Below are positions 19,212-30,264 of a stretch of 64,000 nucleotides of DNA, piece after piece. The stretch is from Marasmius tenuissimus. Taxonomy: Eukaryota > Basidiomycota > Agaricomycetes > Agaricales > Marasmiaceae. The stretch is from the NCBI GenBank assembly GCA_029532415.1, contig JAQOTA010000024.1:1-64000 (forward strand). Reading direction: 5' to 3'. Within the stretch, counting starts at the first letter, position 1. Each line of letters begins with the position of its first letter. The notes beneath the pieces were generated by a model. The model was not told the DNA's origin. It saw nothing but the letters and a program-made list of their open reading frames with translations, and did no database searches. The translations under genes and the position numbers were made by a program.

Positions 19212-20503
19212 ATGATGTTCGACATTTTCTGGGATACATTGTACTGGCTCCTCACTCCAACGCCTCCTCCTCAGCTCCCAGAAGAGCTTTTGAATCCCAA
19301 ATACTTTGCGACCCGCTCGGCTCATTTTGGTTTTGCTCAGAGATTTTTGGCCTACTCAACGCGAATCTTGCCCACTCTCAACAAAAACCTCCTTGCACCA
19401 GACGATGAGTGCCGGATCGTATCTCTCGTCATGCTCAAATGTCTGGGAGGCTCTGACCATGAGGTCGGTGGAGTCATTGTTAATATGCCTGGCGCGGAAG
19501 GAGCGCAAGCAATCCTTACCTTCGAGACGACCGGGCTTCCGGACGAGAACTTTCACACCCGCAAATCCCCTGCCACACGCCGAACCTGGAACCCTCCTGC
19601 CCCGCTATGCGAGTACGATGTTATCACTACGTACAGGCTGTCAAAGTTGCAGTGGAGTCCGGCAAGTTTGGCTGAGCTCTTGAATGAGCTCCATGTGGCG
19701 GTCGACCCAAGAAGAACAACACGGAGAACTACGACCGTTCGCATCCGCATATCCCCGATCGCAAATCGACGAAATACGCTCACATCTACTCGATCGACTT
19801 TACGAACCCTCCGACTCTACTCGAATTCGGTGTCGTTCTCTCGCTCGTATCCACATACAGAAAGGAACGTAGCAGGTCGGCGTCGCTCGTGAACAGTTGT
19901 TCCTTCTTCGTAGCGGCCGTCTTCAAGGCCATGCAGGTTTATTTCGATGGAAGCGAGCCCATCTTCAACGAGGACGTTCACTCCTCAGCATCGTGTTCTC
20001 GCGAACTAGTCCTCAAAAATCGCACCTGTTCCTCCAACGATGTGATGTCGAACTGGTTCAGCATCGCACAGTCGACATCACTGTGGCGACGATGGTGTGG
20101 AAACCCCGGAAGCGACTTGTTTCGAATGTTGGATCCCCGTGATGCCGTGTTCGAGAGAGCAGTTGATGAACTGGTGTCGCAAGTCCCCGCCGCTCTGTAC
20201 ACACACCCCATGCGAAGTGCACAACGAGAGAGGGCGCACTGGGAAGAGAGGGCGCGGGAAATGGTCGATCAATTTATGCAACTCGTTACAGAGAGGAAAC
20301 GGAGGCAGGAGGAATTAAAGAGGAGCGTCGAGGAGGAGCAGTTGAATGGACAGGACAATTGGCGAATGGTGGAACCTCCTGAGAGAAGGGCCTTGCTTCA
20401 GCCACTCGGAACGCAGGAGAATGCGCAGAGAATAGCGGACTTCAAGGAGCGGATCTGTACACTCGAGCAGCGCCTCAAAGAGCTACAATCTCGCCCTCTT
20501 TGA
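19212..20503 (+). pseudogene. unknown Agaricomycete family, copy 1, frameshifted
   Basis: Function not recognised. The first frame (19212 to about 19707) reads to LLNELHVAVDP. The reading then continues only one base out of frame as KKNNTEN...HPHIPDRKST and FGVVLSL...SCSFFVAAVFKAMQ, ending at 20503 in a C-terminal coiled coil. Comparison with the paralogue at 23.2-24.3 kb (DLLRVDPKRNNTEKD) places the break at about 19680-19710: either one C lost from GACCC, or 11 bases gained near the repeated GAGCTC. No intron of normal size can bridge it. It may be a decayed gene, a sequencing error, or two separate short genes. Confidence 0.5.
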
Positions 20504-21295
20504 ATTTTGTTCCAGTTCGAACTTATCATGGTCTGCTCGCTCCGTGTACGATCGCGTTATACTCGGTGTTGTTCTTGCACCACTATGTTCCCATGTTGTC
20601 TCAAGGATAGTATTACCCGTCGCATGTGCGTTACCTCTCCCTCCGGTCTATTAGGGACGTCAGACTGTGTATCAGCAAGACTGTATGTGCTCTTCGATTT
20701 GACTGTCAGTAATTCGAGTTGAGGCTCACCTTCACAACTTGAACTCAGGCCTCGACTCCCATCACAGTGATAATATCTCAACCCTCGAATAACACTCGGA
20801 CAACTTTCTCTACACTAGCTCGAAAACCCTTCAAAACATGTACCTCCCAGAAGCGGTGCTTCTAACTCAAGATCGTGCACCATGCATCAAACATGCATCG
20901 ATATTTAGTCTCGACAGGCCTCTGCGACCCTGCTTGGAGTCGGAGTCTTTCCGAAGCTGCGGAACTCAATGGATTGATCTTCACGATACTTTCTTGGTGT
21001 GAAACATTATCAATTCCTACATACTGTACTGTGGCTACAATGTGCCTGCTTACTGTAACAGATGCTTGATCCCATTCATTCAACGTTTATGAGCGCCCAC
21101 TTTGGCTAAAGGGTTGCCACCTACCGTGGTCCATGGCGATGCTTGCACTCCTCCCCTGATCGAACGGGCGCTTGTGCAGATATATTAAACTCGATGATGA
21201 TGATCATTGATGATGGTTACTTTCTCCCACTACCTTCAAACTTCTCCCCCAATAGCCTCGCCGGCCAGTGATATTAGCCTGTAGAGTGCAATCTC
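20504..21295. other. intergenic
   Basis: About 800 bases between copy 1 and the DUF6535 gene. Short frames at 20507-20722 and 20875-21069 have no family resemblance. A TATATTAAA-like box lies at about 21180-21188, roughly 110 bases before the DUF6535 start. Confidence 0.35.
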
Positions 21296-23152
21296 ATGGA
21301 GACAGACCCAGAAGCACGCCCCTTCCTTGATTTTACTGCGATGGCTGTTCAACCTTCGGAAAACAGGCCAGTTTTGTTTGTCGATATACACGTGATGGTG
21401 CTCATGTCAACCATTATCATTCTATTCTGCAGGATTCAGTTCACACGTACTGAGAACGACACGAAAGACAACGATATTGTTCCGGTAAAACGGTCAAATA
21501 TGATGCGAAAACCAACACTACTTCATACTGCAAAGTTCAAACCGCGTCGTGGTACACTCTTCTCGAACTTGAGCCTTAGTTTTGGCCGACTGATTCAGGG
21601 CGAATTGCAGATGAACAAGACGAGTCCAATTTTGAACTCGAGGATGTTAAAAAAACGGAGGGTGATGCTAGGTTTGACGAGGAAGCACCCATCTGGAATG
21701 CGTATCTCAAAGAAGCAGAACGCTTTGACAACGACATGATTGGTGGCTTCCAAGATACCATCGACTCGGTATTGATTTTTGTAAGTCTTCTCATGTTAAC
21801 CATATGTAGTGTTCCTGGCGACGGTTGTTAATTGGCCATAGGCTGCTCTCTCAGCAGGCGTTATCGCGACTTTTGTGGCTCAGACCAGTCAGGCATTGGA
21901 ACCAGACCAAGCTCAAATCACCAATCGGCTTCTCGTGGAACAAGTTATTCCACTCCTTCGTGCCGCCGGAAACGCCACTGCGATCAGCCTCATACCCCCT
22001 CCGAGTGACGGACCGGATAGTACTACCCCGACCCACTCAACCGCAGATGTTGCTATCAATGCTCTCGGGTATCTCAGCCTTGCGCTTTCGGTGGGCACTG
22101 CAGTTGTTTCGGTTTTGGTCAAACAATGGCTTCAGGTGTGTCTTACTTGATCTGAGAGTGACTCGTATCAAGTAATAATTCCATCGACTTTCCCATAGCT
22201 CTATGTGGCTGCTGCGACGGGCAGTAATCAAGACCGTGCCCTGACGCGCCATCTACGCTATGCCAGCCTCCATAAATGGAGACTGCCAGAGGTAGTGGGC
22301 ATCCTACCCCTTCTCCTCCACCTTGCATTGGGAATTTTTGCCTTGGGAATCGTCGTTTTCGTGAACGACCTTGACCCATCCGTAGGATACATGGTCATCA
22401 TCGTCATGATAGGCGTGTTCTCCATCTACGTTGCGACCGTCTTATTTACCGCCCTCGCGGTCGACTCCCCCTATCGTATACCGATTGTCTATCGTCCTAT
22501 TCATACCCTGCTTCGCCTCTTTGAAAAGGGTTGGTTTGCCATCAGGCGGCTGTTGGGTATGGGAAGGCAGAAGATTGCCTTCCGCCCGAGCGCTGAGACA
22601 CCGTCTCTACGACCCACACAAATAAATCCGATGCAGCACGGCGAAAAGGAGAGGATGGTGATTGCGTGTGGCGCAATCGTATGGCTCAACTCCACCTCAA
22701 CCAGCGGGAATGTCCAGCGACTGGTCGCTGAGACGATTGCCAGACTAGGTCCACCTCCACCTCAAAGTCATTCGAGCTGGGAGGCGTGGGTTCGACGACA
22801 TAGTGATTCACTCAAAACCCTCTTCACTCCCGCACTGATGAACACGGTTTGGACGTGCATCACTCCTTCACGAACGCATACGGATCCTATTTGCGACTAC
22901 CCCACTTGCTCAGCTATACTCGATACCCTCCAAAATATTTACGCCGTTGATCCGACACTAGTAGATTATCAGGATGGGTTGCGATATGCATTCCAGAAAG
23001 CAGAGGAAACATGCTCTGACCGCTACATGGACTACCTGGTTCGCGAAAGGCGGATAAATGTTGCTGAACTGGGTATAGGTTTGGACGTTTCATGGACAAG
23101 ACAGAACGAGGCGAGCCAGACGGATATCTCGGAGATAAGTGTTAGTAAGTAG
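21296..23152 (+). CDS. DUF6535-type multi-pass membrane protein
   Basis: The conserved start of the DUF6535 region reads APIWNAYLKEAERFDNDMIG, then DTIDSVLIFAALSAGVIATF (first helix), a loop with NRLLVEQ, and INALGYLSLALSVGTAVVSV followed by VKQWLQLYV. After another intron come VGILPLLLHLALGIFALGIV and VGYMVIIVMIGVFSIYVATV, so four helices, then a soluble C-terminal half. The family is expanded in Agaricomycetes and its role is unknown. The N-terminal exon (METDPEARPF...) joins by an intron at about 21486-21579 to FWPTDSGRIADEQDE; other introns are at about 21781-21840 and 22136-22199. The 5' structure is the least certain part. It sits between two decayed copies of another family. Confidence 0.72.
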
Positions 23153-23219
23153 ACGGCTTTAAGCTGCATGTAACACTAGTGTTTCTTTCGTCTTTGCTTG
23201 TACCGACAATCACGCGTAG

Positions 23220-24330
23220 GACGGTGGTAACTGCGATATTGGAAGTCTATCCGCCAGGCCTCAGGACTCGGGGGACCAGACGACGAGTGCAAAGTGGTCT
23301 CTCGTCGTGCTCAAGCGCCTAGGGGCTTCTGAACACGAGGTCGGTGGGGTCATTGTTGACATGCCCGGGACAGACAAAGTACGAGCAGTTCTTACTTTCA
23401 AGACGGGTAATGAGCCCGACGAAAACGTCTACACTCATAAACCATATACTGCGCGGCCCGCCCGGACAGTCCATTACCCTCCCAAAGAGGTTAAATCTAT
23501 CACTACGTATAAGTTATGGAAGGGAGAATGCAGTCCAGAAGATTTGGTGGACTTGTTGCGAGTCGATCCCAAGAGGAACAATACCGAGAAAGACTTTGCT
23601 CATGCCCACATTCCTGACCGCGAGTCGACGAGATACACCCATGTCTACTCAATCGACTTTGCCGATCATCCGACGCTGATCGATTTTGGTGTCGTCCTTC
23701 AGCTCGCCTCCTGTTATGGAGAACAACATCGCAGGTCAACACCGCTCGTGGGCTCCTGCTCGTTCTTCGTAGCCGCTGTCTTCAAGGCTTCAAGGTCATG
23801 CAAATCAAATCAATGGAAGTGAACCCAAGTTCAACGAGGACATCTACTCTTTCCCGTCCTATCCCTCCGGAGTATTTCTTCCACCGTGGACCTGTTTCTC
23901 TAACGACGCAACATCGCAATGATTCGGGATCACCCATGCGCCCTCGGGATGGTTTGGAAGTGCAGAAATGGACAAGTTCCGAATACTCAATGTCGATCAT
24001 CGCGAGTTCAAGAGACTCGTTGAGGTGTTGGTTTCTCAAGTGCCGGACGCTGTAAGTGCACACCCAGTACGATGTGATCAAAGGGACCGGATCGAAGAGA
24101 GGGAGAAAAACGACGAGTTAGATAGGCGGGCAAAGGCGCGTACGGAAGAGGCGCAGCGTAGCTTAGAGGTCATTCGAAACAGGTTCAAAGAGTTCCAGGA
24201 GGAAGCTGAGGCGATGAAACGACAGAAAGACGAGTGGAAAGAGAATAAGAGACAACGAATAGAGGCCTTTGAGAGGAGGTTAGAGGAGTGCAGGAAGGAC
24301 GTTCAGGCGCCGGGTATCAAGATTCCTTAG
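23220..24330 (+). pseudogene. unknown Agaricomycete family, copy 2, multiply disrupted
   Basis: Paralogue of the gene at 19212-20503: HEVGGVIVDMPG, LTFKTGNEPDENVYTHK, ITTYKLWKGECSPEDLVDLL and SCSFFVAAVFKA align. Lesions visible against copy 1: a 2-base loss after CDDEC-like codons near 23,300 that breaks the frame into the EVGG block; a net 7-base insertion at about 23,782-23,800 (TTCAAGG repeated) after AAVFKA; and a TGG-to-TGA change near 23,920 in the block CFSNDATSQ-stop-FGI. The 5' end equivalent to copy 1's first 60 residues is missing. The C-terminal coiled coil (EREKNDELDRRAKAR) is still readable to 24330. Three independent breaks make a functional product unlikely. Confidence 0.6.
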
Positions 24331-25134
24331 GCGCAACTTCGAGGCCGTGCCACTTGTTGAGCGTAAACAACGGCGAACTGCTCACTTTTCTGACTCTTGC
24401 TTTTCACTTGGTTCTTATTATTATCTCTGTTTCCCGCATTGTCTCATGCTTGTATCTGCTTGTTTTCTCCTTATATACATTCTGCTCGGTCGCGGCGCTC
24501 GTAGGACCTCCACCTCCTCGACGTTCCTGACCGAATTTTGTGCTTTATGGAGAAGATGCAACATGTTTGGTCTACCGTTCCCTCATCGTCCTCAAACGGG
24601 ATCGCCATGGCGCGACCACGAGAAGCTCAACATTTTGGTGCGATTGGATAGTGACCGGTGATGATGAGCAGTCTCGAATCGCAATCCTTCCATGCTGTGG
24701 GCGTCAATGTGGAAGCCAGAGAAGTAACGGCACTAGGGGCTGCTCAATTCTTCCAGTTCGTAAGCAGTTCGTAGTTCGTTCCAGTTCGTCAGTTCATAAA
24801 TGCGGAGAACCTCCACCAATAATCATCTTACGAACTGGCGAACTGGTTACGAACTGTAAATTTGAGAAGCCCTACTGGAGGCTGAGGTTGTTGACTGACT
24901 TGTCAGAGAACACATCGACTATGTCGACGAAGTCCCGAAGAAGTTGAATACCAGCGCATTGTAGCACACAAAGGCTCGCGTATAATGCAATTCCAGTTCA
25001 TATCGTAGTCGACGAGAACAGAACAGCATGCGCCTTCAGAACCAGAACCAGTCGTGAAAGGCAAGTCGCATTGTTTGTGTCTCTTCGCCATACAAGTATG
25101 TAGATGCTCTCTATCGCACATCTCAAGATCGACC
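24331..25134. other. intergenic with a candidate MITE
   Basis: About 800 bases between copy 2 and the TFIIH Tfb2 3' end. The only structured part seen is the inverted-repeat element at 24731-24880, listed separately. Confidence 0.4.
24731..24880. mobile_element. candidate miniature inverted-repeat element
   Basis: The left end CACTAGGGGCTGCTCAATTC is matched in inverted orientation by the right end, whose reverse complement starts CAGTAGGGCTTCTCAAATT. Inside lie repeated CAGTTCGT units on the left (24751-24795) and ACGAACTG units on the right (24828-24857), so most of the 150 bases could fold back with a loop of about 33 bases. There is no coding capacity. The ends resemble hAT-type TAGGG termini, but I see no clear target duplication, so the superfamily is open. 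Confidence 0.5.
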
Positions 25135-27124
25135 TCATCCCCCACCACCCGACCTCCTCTCGATGAAACTCCGAATGTTGGCGTGTCCCTCGAGACTTCC
25201 GAAGAAACATCGCTTCTGGCTATTCTCCCAAAGGACCACATCGAGCTGCTTTGCATAGTTGAGGACGAATTCGTAGTCGGCCTGTGAAGCGAACGCAGTG
25301 TAGAGGAAGCCTTCCTGTGACTTCATCCTGTTCTTCTCCAACTCCCACAGACGAACTTGATCTTGAACTGTCACCGGTATAAGCGGGTTCTAGGAAAATG
25401 CCCGTCAGCATGAAGAAGGGCGTCGGGATGTCAAAAGTACTCACGTTCTTCCGCATCTGTGGGTGAGCATGGGTGATCAGATAGCTGATGATCTACAGGA
25501 ACAGCGCGCGTCGTCAGCGTACAACCAAGCGAGAGGGCCATTCCACTCGCCTGGTCGGCAGATATGCCGTTGTTCAAGGCTTTCTTTACGCTATCTCGGG
25601 TGATAGAACCAACAACAAGGTTGGGAAATCGGTACTTGAGGGAGACGAACAGGTTGAGAATGGCAGTCTGAAGCGGGTTGTCTACACGAACATCAGAAAC
25701 ACCCCGGTCGCAGAAGAGATGTACGAACCGGTATAGGCATAGACTCGGTAGTTTGTTTCGAGTACTATGAAACCGGATGAACTAGCGCCAGTACTGGACG
25801 GCAGGTCGGGTGATGATGAGGTGAGTGTTGTGGCCAGACGTGTCGGGCTAAATCGTCGCGAATTGGGCTGTGGGCCAGGGAATTCAGTGAGACGCAGGGT
25901 AGATGGAGGGATGTCGGACGTACACGTCTCTGCCATAACAGTCCATAATCGCGAAGATCCTCCAACATCGCCTTCTGTGTCTGACTGAGATGTTCAGTGG
26001 AGTATTCCTGAGAGCCACGGTGAGCTTTGAGCGGGAATAGCGCGTGTGCAGATGAGTCATACCTTGCCGAGTTCCATCGTCGAAAGCATAAACAGGAAGC
26101 TGAGCACCTCCACAAGATCCATCTGCCTCTCCTACAACGAAAAGGTCGGTAAGGCGGGGTAACCTAAGGAGCGCAACACTTACTTCTGCCATATGAAGGT
26201 ATTGAAGGAGGAGATTCCACAATTGAGCATGGGATTGGTGAAGAAGGAACTGGAAGCCGGCTGATGTGATTTGAGGCAGAGAACCACTGTTCAAGAGGTT
26301 GAAAAGAAAGGTAATGATGAGTAGCACGTCATGTCGTACTGGTGAGTCCCCATAAGCCCGCTGCGCTGCAAGAGGTATAAAACGCCTGGAGAAGGCCGTG
26401 TTGGATTTTGACCAGTCCCAGATGACACCATGAAATGAAGGATAGTCTTTCAAAGCGTCGTAAGCAGGCCTGTAGTAATACAAGAGATTTAAGACGCACC
26501 TCCCACCGTTCTAAAGCATAGCTGTCTAGCCCTTCTACATCTAATGGAAGCCGCTTCTCATCTCTCTCCGCAGGGACACCAAAACTACCGCTTGTACCTC
26601 TGGTAGATACTCGAGTTTTAGTAGAGCTGAATGCGCGTGTAGTACCAGACCTACCCTCCTGTGAGAGCCTGACGAAGACTGGATTTGAAAGTCGAGTTCA
26701 ATGCGAGTTTTGCTGGGTAATTGTGGAGGATATGGAGTTTTGTGAGGGTAACTAAGGATTCGTCGTATAGACTAGGGCCATGTTAGACTATCATATGATG
26801 CAAGAGGGAATATGACGCGTACCTTTGCCCTTCAGGTGTGACCCATGCCGACAATGTTGAGGGTGTCATGGCGGATTCCAACCATAGGAGATTCATGACA
26901 ATCTGGCGTTCCACTGGTGCGAGAAGTCTACGAAATCATTTAGCAGAAGTTACTTGATATTATGAACGGAATTGCAGAAACCTGAATATCGAGAGACATG
27001 ACGAAGGACTTTGATATAATCGACTCAGAGCATTGGCCGACTGAACTTGGAGGAACGGGAGTAGTGCATGATGTGTCGGAGTATCTGATTTTGGTTCGTC
27101 TTCTTTTCGTACAGGAGCAGGCAT
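25135..27124 (-). CDS. TFB2: TFIIH subunit Tfb2/p52 (GTF2H4)
   Basis: Read right to left. The first coding exon has [14 protein letters not shown] then [20 protein letters not shown], the p52 N-terminal pattern. Later exons give [36 protein letters not shown], a helical middle, [14 protein letters not shown], then [13 protein letters not shown] with [14 protein letters not shown]. The C-terminus [20 protein letters not shown] followed by [20 protein letters not shown] is the Tfb2C dimerisation domain that pairs with Tfb5. Tfb2 anchors and stimulates the XPB helicase in transcription initiation and nucleotide excision repair. The start at 27124 is preferred: a Met at 27235 would need a splice that does not keep frame. 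Stop at 25135-25137. Confidence 0.88.
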
Positions 27125-27304
27125 TGTGAGGTCTATAAACAGTAAAATGTCATATTAGGTGGTGGTGGTCGAGGAACAGAGAACAAAAGCGCGCACACAC
27201 GCGCCTACCACAGTTGTGACTGAGCGTGACGCCATGTGACATCCCTCGTTCCTACTCGGTCACATCCGGCGTCAAAGCTGTTCCTCTGTTACCCTCCCAC
27301 CACC
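27125..27304. promoter_or_regulatory. shared divergent promoter of TFB2 and HSBP1-like genes
   Basis: Only 180 bases separate the Tfb2 start (27124, minus) from the HSBP1-like start (27305, plus). A GCGCGCACACACGCGCC tract sits at about 27190-27206. Both genes must take their core promoter from this stretch. No TATA box is obvious. Confidence 0.55.
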
Positions 27305-27775
27305 ATGTCCTCGGCTCAACCACTCAAAGTGACTCCAGCAACTCCGGCAAAATCTCCAGATATCGACTCTTCTGAGAAAACACCATTAGCCACGAGGCCT
27401 TCTGCTGTCACAAAATCAAACTCGAACGTCGGCGGACTCAACAACATATCAAGCCCGCATGAGCTCACCGCTTTCGTGCGTTGGTTTAGGGCATGGACGG
27501 GCTCAGAGACACTTCTAACTCTGAGCAGGTAGAAACTTTATTAGAGCAACTGGACTCCAAATTCGATGAGATGTCGAATCAGATCTTGGAAAGGAGTACG
27601 TTCAACCTTTCAGCCTTCCACGATTGCCCAGTACAACTCAATCATTGTCTCGTTCGGATCTTCAGTGACTCAGATGTCGACAAGAGTCGATGCCCTCGAA
27701 GCTTCAATTCAAGATATCATCTCTGGAGATATACCTCAGTCACCGACCGGAACATCGATCAGCTTGAAGGGGTGA
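27305..27775 (+). CDS. HSBP1: heat shock factor-binding protein 1-like
   Basis: Three exons. Intron 1 is 27476-27528 and intron 2 is 27596-27665; both have GT-AG ends and restore one frame. The joined protein has a Ser/Thr/Pro-rich N-terminus, then SPHELTAFVETLLEQLDSKF, DEMSNQILERMTQMSTRVDA and LEASIQDIISG. This is the HSBP1 coiled coil (LTxFVxxLLxQMxxKFxxMSxQIxxRxxxMSxRxDxLExxI). In animals HSBP1 binds the HSF1 trimer and dampens the heat-shock response, and it also takes part in WASH complex assembly. About 115 residues; the family core is 70-80. Stop at 27773-27775. Confidence 0.85.
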
Positions 27776-28096
27776 AAGCACTACTTATGACCTCGACATC
27801 ACTCTGGCATCGGACAGTGGGAGACACAGAAGATCAGATATAGGAACGCGTGTCTTTAGTCTCGATGGACAATACTTACACATGCTCATTGAGCTTTCCT
27901 TCATGTTCATTACACGAATTTAACTGACGGATTTATCACATACCTGTAGAAATAATCACTAGTCTTCTCCCGAGCGCTCGAATGAATGATCGAAACGTTC
28001 CAGCTAGATGTACACTTGCGTTTTACGAGTACATTCAACTATTATAAGCCACTCCCACACCGATGTGTATCTTGATTAATCGAGGTGCCCTTCGTA
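27776..28096. other. intergenic
   Basis: Convergent 3' ends of the HSBP1-like gene and the CNH-domain gene. AT-rich, no other feature recognised. Confidence 0.4.
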
Positions 28097-29560
28097 TTAA
28101 GAAGGCGCGATTTCGAATATGCGATGCGTCTTCCCCTCCTTCATCATTCCAATTGCAGACGGTCGGCTATTGGCATCCTCTTCATCATTCTCCCCTACCG
28201 TGACCTTGCCCGCAATGCGCCTATCCCAGAGGCAACGAACATCCTTTACCTCAATATCTTGGACAAGCTGTCCGTTGTACAGGTCCCGAACCTGGATTGA
28301 CTTACTTCCAAAAAGTAAAATGTACGATCCGTGGGCCGCCACAAAATCTACACTGCTGCCCCATTCGACAACAGGATCCTGCTGCACCGGGATGCCTTTC
28401 ACATCGGCGTATAATCCAAACTCTATGGTTGAAAGAGGTGGATGAGATGACGAATATGATCCCTAGTGAAATTTTACGCACTGGTAAAGCATAGGAGGAA
28501 CCGCTCCTTCATCTTGAACATGCCTATCGGGCGACTCTGTTTCCGAAGGGTTGTGCTAACAACTCGTTGAAAGTCTTCGTTCAGTACGATTGGCTGTGTA
28601 TCCAATCTCAAGACAACGAAAGGGTCAATCAGGACGGGGACTAGTACCTTAAACTGCCAACGTACGTCGACTCACTCTTTCAAGTCCACCGCCTCATAGT
28701 TCTGAGTCTTGTGAACAACACACTTCGATTTCAGGAAAGTGAAGTTGTGAGATTCCACGGGCATGTAGAACTCTCTGTGAGTCTTGAACCAATCCGAACG
28801 TTCGCTATAAATGGCTGGCGAGGTTGCAGCGCCGGTCCTTGCATCCTTGATTGTGTCCACTACGGCTTCCAGTACCAAGAATGTCGTGCTGAGCTGTGAG
28901 CGGCCGATCCACCGAGTCATCAGAAGTTGTCTGTAAGGGCTGCTACGGACCTACCGAATTGCTTTTAGCACCGACTACAATGTGCTTGCCCTCCTGGATC
29001 CCAACGCTGAAGTAGTGGATAGACCTCTTCAGCCTCTGAGGTAACGGATTTGGGGTTGATGAAGGAAGTATTGCTTCGATGGGGTATGCGACAAGAGCCT
29101 GTTGGGGAGAACCGTGAGTCGGTAGGTCAGCACGAAATCGTGAGATATCCACGAATCGATTGCCCAGACCTGGTCAGCCAGAACGTAGAATACTCCGATA
29201 TCCTCATGTATGGCAACCTGAGTAACTTTTCTCAATTCCAACAAGCGTATAAATGCTATGAGGTGACAAAAGTCCGTTCGACGCGTCTCCCTTCACTGAA
29301 TTTGGGTCGAAGAGACGTACACTGAGGGTCCTCCTTACGACCAACCCACACACCTTCATCACCCCCAATCGCAATAAGGCTGCCTCCGTCTGGAGCGTCT
29401 GCCCAGTCACAGCCAAAAGAACCCGTCAGTCGTAACTCAACCCGGGGAATAGCATCGTTAACTCACCGAAAGGAATCGCGCACGTCACTTTACCAGTGAG
29501 TCTGGCTTCAGTAGCCTCTGACGTCCCGCCAGTCGTGAAGATCGTCTTGATCTCGAAGAT
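28097..29560 (-). CDS. CNH-domain protein resembling the Rom2/RhoGEF C-terminus
   Basis: Read right to left: NPIFEIKTIFTTGGTSEA, CDWADAPDGGSLIAIGGDEG with VWVGRKEDP, RLLELRKVTQVAIHEDIGVF then YVLADQ, AYPIEAIL, RSIHYFSVGIQEGKHIVV, HREFYMPVESHNFTFLKSKC, and VVEWGSSVDFVAAHGSYILL with DLYNGQLVQDI. These blocks follow the citron-homology (CNH) order found at the C-terminus of Rho1 exchange factors such as Rom2, where it contributes to membrane and GTPase interaction. The DH and PH domains expected upstream are absent. The frame of the first block meets a stop just before any ATG, so the true start is not found. It may be a stand-alone CNH gene with an unseen first exon, or a 5'-truncated copy. Confidence 0.6.
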
Positions 29561-30058
29561 GGGGTTTTTACTTCATTTGCCATGTTGCTGATGGTAAGTG
29601 GTGGTGGTGGAAAGTAAACCTGAATGACATATATAACACTCAATCCTGGCGTGGGCGCCATTCTTCAAACACGCGCCCATGCTGCGGTCGGGACGGTACC
29701 GATACAGCCCCGTCCTGCGTCTTAGCCTCCTGAAGAATCGAGCGGAGTGAGCGAGATGAGCGAGACAATCTTACATTCTTCGTAGCCGGGTCGCGGTGGT
29801 TGGAACGCAACTGGGGGTTGGTGATGGGTAGGTCACTGTTTGGCTTGTCTCATACGCAAAGTGAGAAGATCGAGCAACGCAGGCTCTAGGATCCAAAAGT
29901 ACGTGCTGGAGAAGCCGTGAATATTCTCGAGTAGTGGGAGTAGATTGCATACATGAGCGTATCTTCATAGTTGAAGGCAGGAGGCTGAGGCCTGCGGACC
30001 ACGGTGGCCGCAGTGATAGCGAGGGCCAAGGCCCCTATAAGCGCCCACAACGCATCTT
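29561..30058. other. intergenic, left flank of the nested transposon
   Basis: No gene recognised. It ends at the 9-bp target duplication. Short frames here read across the transposon border and are not supported. Confidence 0.35.
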
Positions 30059-30067
30059 GATTCTGCC
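30059..30067. repeat. target-site duplication, left copy
   Basis: GATTCTGCC directly flanks the left terminus of the outer transposon; the same 9 bases follow the right terminus at 46839-46847. Confidence 0.75.
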
Positions 30068-30146
30068 CAGGGGGCCACCGCCGGAGACATCCGGTAATAT
30101 CAACCCCTCGAGAGAGGTCGTGAGAAGAGTTGAGCGGCACGTCAGC
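30068..30146 (+). repeat. outer element left terminal inverted repeat
   Basis: Matches the reverse complement of 46764-46838. The most conserved part is the central GTAATATCAACCCCTCGAGA with GAGGTCGTG following it. Confidence 0.7.
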
Positions 30147-30264
30147 GGCAAGGCGCGGGCATCAAATTTGAATCAATGGCTGCGTACGAAACCATCGATA
30201 ACCTCTATCTCAACCTTTCATCGCTCAGAACTTGAGGCTCGAGTCTGTCTTCGTTGTCATATAT

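Noticed and set aside
27233..27235. upstream ATG as Tfb2 start
   Set aside because: No GT-AG splice from this exon keeps the Tfb2 frame; the ATG at 27124 leads directly into the conserved N-terminus.
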